A stretch of 9,896 nucleotides of DNA, taken from positions 1 to 9,896 of the forward strand of contig JAGGUB010000080.1 of assembly GCA_021158725.1 (NCBI GenBank). Reading direction: 5' to 3'. The translations under genes and the position numbers were made by a program. This DNA comes from Caldifarciminota bacterium. Its GTDB lineage: Bacteria > Hydrothermota > UBA3073 > NMUJ01. Of this stretch, positions 4,833-9,896 are shown piece after piece (positions within the stretch are counted from its first letter, which is position 1; each line of letters begins with the position of its first letter). The notes under the pieces are model-generated. The model searched no databases. It had not been told where the DNA came from and saw nothing but the letters and a program-made list of their open reading frames with translations.

Positions 4833-7123
4833 TGTCACGATCTGTCGAGGAGATCCTCGAATTTGACAAGATCAAATCCAAGCTACGCAGCCTATGTAGC
4901 ACCAATAAAGGTAAGCAGCTGGTGGACGAGCTTTCTCCACTCCAGGATAAACCGTCCATTGAGTATCGGTTGAACCTCACCCGCGAGGTGATGGAATGGC
5001 GTCACCAACATGGTGAGTTACCGATACCATCAGATGATGAGGTACTTAAGTTGTTACAATCATTAGACAAAGGTGATCCACCTCCGGTTGAGCAGCTACT
5101 TGCATTCGTTAGCTGGGCCGATGGTATAAATGAGCTCAAACGCCTATTCACAAAGGAGTTTCCACTACTATACGAGCTAAGTGCCAGCATATTACCGGTG
5201 GATGTACCCGCAAACAAGATACGTCAACATATTGACGAGAACGGTGTCAAACCTTCCTCGTCACCCAAACTTATGTCAATATTGCGTCGCATACGTGAGC
5301 TGGAGGAGGCCATCCGCTACAAGTTAAGCGATTACCTGCAACTACCCTACCTACAGGAACCCATAATCGTGCAGCGATTGGGACGCTACGTGATACCGGT
5401 GAAGATGGGTGCACAGAGTAAAATAAGGGGTATCACCATAGCGCTGTCAGCTACCGAACACACGGCATTCGTTGAACCCATGGATGTACTGCATTTAAAC
5501 AATGAGTTGCTCGAACTCCAAAAGGAGAAAGAAGTTGAAGAGCTACGAATCATATTGGAGATCATGGATGAGTTACGTGCAACCCGTCTACCTATAGAGC
5601 ATGACCTCATACTCATAGGTAAGCTGGATCTCACCAACGCCAAAGCTAAGTTAGCACATGAAATGGATGCCCGCATACCGAAGATAGTTGAGCCCGGCAA
5701 CCCGCTCATAATGCGTGAAGCACGTCATCCATTACTCATCTATCAGAAAGAAGTTGTACCACTGGATATCGAGGTAGGTAAAGACTTCACGTTATTGCTT
5801 ATCACAGGCCCCAACATGGGCGGTAAGACTGTAGCCCTGAAGACGGTCGGGTTAATATCGTTAATGGTACTCTCTGGTATACCAGCACCGTTGAGTGAAG
5901 ACAGTGAGATACCGATCTGGGATAGAATATTTGTCGACATAGGTGAGGAGTTACCAGTAGGTTATGACCTATCGACATCATCTGCTCACATAGAGGGGCT
6001 CAAAACCATATATCAGGAGGCTACATCCAGATCGCTTGCACTCATCGATGAAATCGGTCGCGGTACCGACCCTGAAGAAGGTAGTGCACTGGGTTTCGCA
6101 TTCATGGAGCGCTTCGTGGCAAAGGGTATCAAAACATTGGTCACCACCCACTACTCCAAACTAAAGGTATGGGTAGCGAATGCCAACGGTATGGAGAACG
6201 GTGCCATGGGCTTCAGGGATGGTGTACCCACGTATCGGTTGACCATAGGTACAGCAAGCAGCTCGTATGGGTTAGAGCTTGCAAGCCGCTTACGTGTACC
6301 CGAGATCATTCTCAAACGTGCATACTCGTTGATGGATCCCAAAACTATGCGATTAGATCAGCTACTACGTACGTTGGAGGAGCAACGCACATACTGGGAG
6401 ATGAAACACCGTGAGCTACTTGAGAAAGAGGCAACATTGAAATCGAAAGAAGCCACCCTCTCGATCAGAGAGGAGAAAGCACGTAACATAATTCGTGAAG
6501 CTGCCAAAATAAAGCGTGAGGCACTACTCGAAGGACGTGCCATAATTGAGAACCTCATCCGTGAGATACGTGAACATCAAGCCAGCAAAGAATCTATCCG
6601 CAAGGTAAAGTCTACAATCCATAAACTGCTCGAACCTGTAGCAGAGGACGAACCCATGCATCCACATACGCTAAACAAAGGTGATAAGGTATTGGTGAAG
6701 ACACTCGGTATCTACGGTAAGGTTGAAGATATCAAAGACGACGAAGCCATCGTACGTATCAACAATGTCACACTTAGGTTGAAACCCGCATACCTGGAGA
6801 AAGTCACCACCCACGAAGTGGAGCACCCCAAAGTGAAGCTAAAGCTTAGCCATAAACGCGACCTACCGCTGGTGCTGGACCTACATGGGGTTACACGTGA
6901 GGAGGCACTGAGGCGGCTCGACAAGTATATCGATGATGCACAGCTGTTGGGTGTGGAGATGTTCAAAATATCGCACGGTATAGGTAAAGGTATACTACTA
7001 ACCGCCATAAGGGAAAGGTTGGCAAAAGATCCGCGGGTGGCAAGCTTTGCACCTGGGGCGCCCGCCGAAGGTGGTGATGGTGTAACATGGGTTTACCTAA
7101 AACCGATCTCGGAAACACAATGA
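4832..7123 (+). CDS. mutS2: MutS2 ATPase with C-terminal Smr domain
   Basis: A 763-residue MutS2, close to the family norm of about 780. The N-terminal two-thirds hold the MutS core and ATPase without the mismatch-recognition domain: Walker A TGPNMGGKT at 325-333, the STSSAHIEGL segment (residues 387-396) and Walker B LIDEIGRGTDPEEG from 404. A long charged coiled-coil region follows (about 510-610, rich in EKEATLKSKEATL-type sequence). Then come a small KOW-like beta domain (LNKGDKVLVKTLGIYGKVED) and a Smr domain (LDLHG at 682-686, SHGIGKG at 714-720, EGGDGVTWV). MutS2 of Bacillus subtilis splits collided ribosomes, and other members suppress recombination. The operon with rsmE and rpsU fits a ribosomal role. 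The start at 4832 overlaps the rpsU stop and has no good ribosome binding site, so coupling is likely; an in-frame GTG at 4790 would lie inside rpsU. Confidence 0.95.
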   Translation: MSRSVEEILEFDKIKSKLRSLCSTNKGKQLVDELSPLQDKPSIEYRLNLTREVMEWRHQHGELPIPSDDEVLKLLQSLDKGDPPPVEQLLAFVSWADGINELKRLFTKEFPLLYELSASILPVDVPANKIRQHIDENGVKPSSSPKLMSILRRIRELEEAIRYKLSDYLQLPYLQEPIIVQRLGRYVIPVKMGAQSKIRGITIALSATEHTAFVEPMDVLHLNNELLELQKEKEVEELRIILEIMDELRATRLPIEHDLILIGKLDLTNAKAKLAHEMDARIPKIVEPGNPLIMREARHPLLIYQKEVVPLDIEVGKDFTLLLITGPNMGGKTVALKTVGLISLMVLSGIPAPLSEDSEIPIWDRIFVDIGEELPVGYDLSTSSAHIEGLKTIYQEATSRSLALIDEIGRGTDPEEGSALGFAFMERFVAKGIKTLVTTHYSKLKVWVANANGMENGAMGFRDGVPTYRLTIGTASSSYGLELASRLRVPEIILKRAYSLMDPKTMRLDQLLRTLEEQRTYWEMKHRELLEKEATLKSKEATLSIREEKARNIIREAAKIKREALLEGRAIIENLIREIREHQASKESIRKVKSTIHKLLEPVAEDEPMHPHTLNKGDKVLVKTLGIYGKVEDIKDDEAIVRINNVTLRLKPAYLEKVTTHEVEHPKVKLKLSHKRDLPLVLDLHGVTREEALRRLDKYIDDAQLLGVEMFKISHGIGKGILLTAIRERLAKDPRVASFAPGAPAEGGDGVTWVYLKPISETQ

Positions 7124-8679
7124 TATGGCGTAAACAGGTAGTGACACCCAACGAGATGCGTCAACTGGATAGCTGGGCAATCAACAAGTTAGGTATACCG
7201 GGTATCGTGTTGATGGAAAACGCTGCACGTGGTACAGCCACCGCAATAGCCGAGAGGTATCCACCACCCAAGAAAGTAGCAATATTTGTTGGCAAAGGTA
7301 ACAACGGAGGTGATGGACTTGCAGTTGGACGGTGGCTTAAAGTCATGGGTTATGAGGTCGACATATTCGCATTCTCGATGGATCTCAGAGGTGATGCACT
7401 CACCAACCTCAACATCTTACGTCAGCTGCAGTTTGATATAAAGCTTATCGAGTCAGCTGACACCGTACCATGGGATAAAGGTTGGGATATAATAGTGGAT
7501 GCAATTTTTGGTACAGGATTCAAGGGACAGTTACCCCCACTATTTCGTGAGGTGATCGCAAGGATAAACGCACATCCCGCATATAAGGTAGCCATCGATA
7601 TACCATCGGGGGTGGATGCGTCCACTGGCGAGGTAACAGACATTGCAGTAAGGGCTGACCTCACATGTACGATGGGGTTACCTAAGGTGGGGTTCTTCTT
7701 CCCTCCCGCTATCGACTATGTGGGTGAGCTTAAAGTGATCGACCTCGGTGTGATGTTCGAAGATATAGCTGATGTACATATTGTTGACCATGAAGTGATC
7801 ACCAACCTGCTACCCAACCGTCCTGCTTGGGGACACAAAGGTACATTTGGTAAGGTATTAGTGATCGCGGGCTCGCCAGGGTTCACCGGTGCGGCAACAC
7901 TCGCAAGCTTATCTGCACTTAAAATAGGGGCTGGCCTCGTGTATTTAGCTATACCCAGAAGTTTAAACCCCATCTTAGAGGTTAAAGCTACGGAGGTGGT
8001 AACCATACCGATGCCGGAGACTGAGGATATGCTACTCAGTGTAGATGCATGTGATCGGTTACTCAATATGTTGGACAACATGGACGCATTGATCATAGGA
8101 CCAGGCCTTGGTAGGGCAGATACATTGCGTGAGCTGATACTCAAAATCATAGAGCACAACCAACACGTACCCATGCTCATAGATGCGGATGGGTTGAACA
8201 ACTTACGCTGGCAAGACATCACCCGTATTAAGGTGCCTTTCGTGGTGACCCCACATCCGGGTGAATTGTCACGTCTTATCAACAAAAAGGTCAACGAGAT
8301 ACTGAAAGCTTCACTTAACCTGACACGTGAGCTATCACGTGAAACCACAGGCGTAATAGTATTAAAAGGTGCACCCACAATTATCGCACACAAAGGTAAG
8401 GTATACATCAATCCAGTTTATGATTCGGCGCTCGCCACCGCCGGTAGTGGTGATGTATTGAGTGGCATAATAGGTGGCCTCATGGGTATGGGTGTAAACG
8501 TGTTCGATGCTGCACTGTTGGGTGTGTATATACACGGGGAAGCTGGTAGGATAGCGGGTAGAAAGCTTACCCCATACAGTGTAATAGCTGGCGATATTAT
8601 GGCCAACATACATGTGGCAGTGGAGCGCATCATTCAGGGAGGTATAGATGGTCGAATTATTAGAAGAGGTACGCAATAG
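7120..8679 (+). CDS. nnr: Bifunctional NAD(P)H-hydrate epimerase / ADP-dependent dehydratase
   Basis: A fused repair enzyme for damaged nicotinamide cofactors. The N-terminal YjeF_N part (about residues 1-215) interconverts the R and S forms of NAD(P)H hydrate; it shows GKGNNGGDG (58-66), VDAIFGTGFKG (126-136) and AIDIPSGVD (158-166). The C-terminal ribokinase-like part dehydrates the S form using ADP; it shows GHKGTFGKVLVIAGS, GPGLGRAD, VTPHPGE (376-382) and TAGSGDVLSG (440-449), with D445 as the expected catalytic Asp. The 519-residue length is normal for this fusion. I chose the ATG at 7120 because it overlaps the mutS2 stop as ATGA and matches the family start; an ATG at 7087 would add 11 residues. 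The last 32 bases overlap glnA. It is usually called nnr or nnrDE. Confidence 0.95.
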   Translation: MIWRKQVVTPNEMRQLDSWAINKLGIPGIVLMENAARGTATAIAERYPPPKKVAIFVGKGNNGGDGLAVGRWLKVMGYEVDIFAFSMDLRGDALTNLNILRQLQFDIKLIESADTVPWDKGWDIIVDAIFGTGFKGQLPPLFREVIARINAHPAYKVAIDIPSGVDASTGEVTDIAVRADLTCTMGLPKVGFFFPPAIDYVGELKVIDLGVMFEDIADVHIVDHEVITNLLPNRPAWGHKGTFGKVLVIAGSPGFTGAATLASLSALKIGAGLVYLAIPRSLNPILEVKATEVVTIPMPETEDMLLSVDACDRLLNMLDNMDALIIGPGLGRADTLRELILKIIEHNQHVPMLIDADGLNNLRWQDITRIKVPFVVTPHPGELSRLINKKVNEILKASLNLTRELSRETTGVIVLKGAPTIIAHKGKVYINPVYDSALATAGSGDVLSGIIGGLMGMGVNVFDAALLGVYIHGEAGRIAGRKLTPYSVIAGDIMANIHVAVERIIQGGIDGRIIRRGTQ

Positions 8680-9896
8680 GGGGGTGAAGTTCATCCAGCT
8701 ATGGTTTGTGGATCTACCTGGTATCTTGAAAAGCGTCACAATACCGGTGACCCAACTACCACATGCGCTGGAGGATGGTATAACGTTTGATGGCTCCTCA
8801 ATAGAGGGGTTCACCAGGATACACGAAAGCGATATGGTGCTACGTGCGATACCTGAGACGTTTAGAGTGTTGCCATGGAACCCACAAGCTGGTAGGATGT
8901 TTGCAGAGGTGTTGAAACCCGACGGTACACCCTATGAGGGTGATCCAAGAAATATACTCAAACGCAACATAGATGAGGCAAAGTCGATGGGGTTCACGTT
9001 CTATATAGGGCCGGAGATCGAATACTTCTATTTCAAATCACAGAGTCTACCTGAGGTGTTAGATCATGGTGGCTATTTCGATAATACGCCACCCGATATC
9101 GGTGAACGCATCCGTATGCGTACGGTGGAGACACTCAAAGCGATGGGTATCGAAGTGGAAGCTACTCATCATGAGGTAGCGCCCAGCCAACACGAAATCG
9201 ATCTCGTCTATGCAGAAGCGATGGAGATGGCGGATCGCATCATAACTACAAAGTATGTGATCAAAGAGATTGCACAGGAAGAAGGTTATTACGCATCGTT
9301 TATGCCCAAACCGCTGTTCGGTCAGAATGGTAGCGGTATGCATCTACACTTCTCGTTATTTAAGGGTGACGAAAATGCGTTCTACGAAGATGACGGTAAC
9401 CTGTCAGAAATAGGTAAGATGTTTATTGCAGGCTTGTTGCAGCATATCAAGGAGATAACCTTGATACTTAACCAATGGGAAAACTCCTACAAACGGTTGG
9501 TACCCGGTTATGAGGCACCGGTTTACATATCATGGGCAAGAAAGAACCGATCCACCCTCATAAGGGTGCCACACTATCCACAACACCGTAAGAAAGCGGC
9601 ACGTGCAGAGCTACGTAGCCCTGATCCAGCTACTAACCCATACCTGGCGTTTGCGGTCATCCTACAGGCGGGGCTTGAAGGCATACGTAAGGGTTATGAA
9701 CTACCACCCCCCATAGAGGCAAACATCTACGAGATGAGCATAGACGAACGTAAAGCGGCTGGGATAGAAGATCTACCGGGTAGCCTCGGTGAAGCCATAC
9801 ACTATGCGGAAAGGTCTGAACTTTTACGCCGTACGTTGGGTGAGGAAACCTTCTTCAAATACATAAGGAACCGCAGAATGCTGTGGGAAACCTATC
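8648..9896 (+). CDS. glnA: Glutamine synthetase, type I (3' end beyond window)
   Basis: Glutamine synthetase joins ammonia to glutamate using ATP, the main entry of nitrogen. The first 416 codons are present, with no stop before the right edge; family members have about 440-470 residues, so a few dozen are missing. Visible motifs are FDGSSIEGF (48-56), the metal-binding GPEIEYF (121-127, with E123 and E125), THHEVAPSQHEID (173-185), FGQNGSGMHLHFS (224-236), the ATP-site NSYKRLVPGYEAP (279-291) and ELRSPDP (321-327). The segment NIYEMS (359-364) stands where the adenylylated subgroup has NLYDLP, so this looks like a form not controlled by adenylylation, judged from flanking residues only. The ATG has a perfect GGGAGG 5 bases upstream and lies 32 bases inside the preceding gene. 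No separate nitrogen-control promoter is visible. Confidence 0.96.
   Translation, partial: MVELLEEVRNRGVKFIQLWFVDLPGILKSVTIPVTQLPHALEDGITFDGSSIEGFTRIHESDMVLRAIPETFRVLPWNPQAGRMFAEVLKPDGTPYEGDPRNILKRNIDEAKSMGFTFYIGPEIEYFYFKSQSLPEVLDHGGYFDNTPPDIGERIRMRTVETLKAMGIEVEATHHEVAPSQHEIDLVYAEAMEMADRIITTKYVIKEIAQEEGYYASFMPKPLFGQNGSGMHLHFSLFKGDENAFYEDDGNLSEIGKMFIAGLLQHIKEITLILNQWENSYKRLVPGYEAPVYISWARKNRSTLIRVPHYPQHRKKAARAELRSPDPATNPYLAFAVILQAGLEGIRKGYELPPPIEANIYEMSIDERKAAGIEDLPGSLGEAIHYAERSELLRRTLGEETFFKYIRNRRMLWETY

Noticed and set aside
7716..8411. Long minus-strand open frame of 231 codons
   Set aside because: It lies wholly within the strongly supported NAD(P)H-hydrate repair gene, and its Ser/Thr-rich translation is typical of an antisense shadow.
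1..9896. A hidden defence, mobile or otherwise new system
   Set aside because: All the sequence is accounted for by housekeeping genes, two envelope proteins and a tRNA. No integrase, transposase, repeat array or toxin-antitoxin pair is visible on either strand.

Overview
The window comes from a bacterial genome with GC content in the mid-40s by eye. It is packed almost entirely with core housekeeping genes. A predicted beta-barrel protein with a signal peptide and a predicted lipoprotein point to a cell with an outer membrane (diderm). Arg codon CGT is common throughout and a tRNA-Arg(ACG) that reads it lies in the window. The proteins are short and rich in Lys, Arg and Glu, which fits but does not prove a thermophilic or streamlined lineage. 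I cannot assign a phylum.

Left half, minus strand, in transcription order (right to left): a secreted beta-barrel protein with a Tyr-rich spacer (2372-3406); tRNA-Arg(ACG) (2297-2370); a 59-bp gap with an extended -10 promoter; then rpsP (S16), khpA (KH RNA-binding protein), trmD (tRNA m1G37 methyltransferase), rplS (L19), rnhB (RNase HII) and the start of yraN, which runs off the left edge. This is the classical rpsP-trmD-rplS cluster with rnhB and yraN attached, but without rimM in its usual place between khpA and trmD.

Right half, plus strand: after a 102-bp divergent intergenic region come a small NTF2-like predicted lipoprotein (3509-3907), rsmE (16S rRNA m3U1498 methyltransferase), rpsU (S21), mutS2 (MutS2 ATPase with a C-terminal Smr domain), a fused NAD(P)H-hydrate epimerase/dehydratase, and glnA (type I glutamine synthetase), which is cut by the right edge. 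Almost every junction in both operons is a 1-4 base stop/start overlap or a longer overlap, so translational coupling is probably the rule.

The two operons together supply ribosomal proteins, rRNA and tRNA modification, a predicted ribosome-collision factor, RNA:DNA hybrid repair, metabolite repair and nitrogen assimilation. No gene-free stretch exceeds about 100 bases. I see no mobile element, CRISPR array, phage gene or toxin-antitoxin pair, and nothing I would call a new system. The points most worth a second look are the rnhB reading frame that stays open across the start of yraN, the Tyr-rich envelope protein whose stop codon abuts a tRNA, and the histidine in the MutS2 Smr motif.
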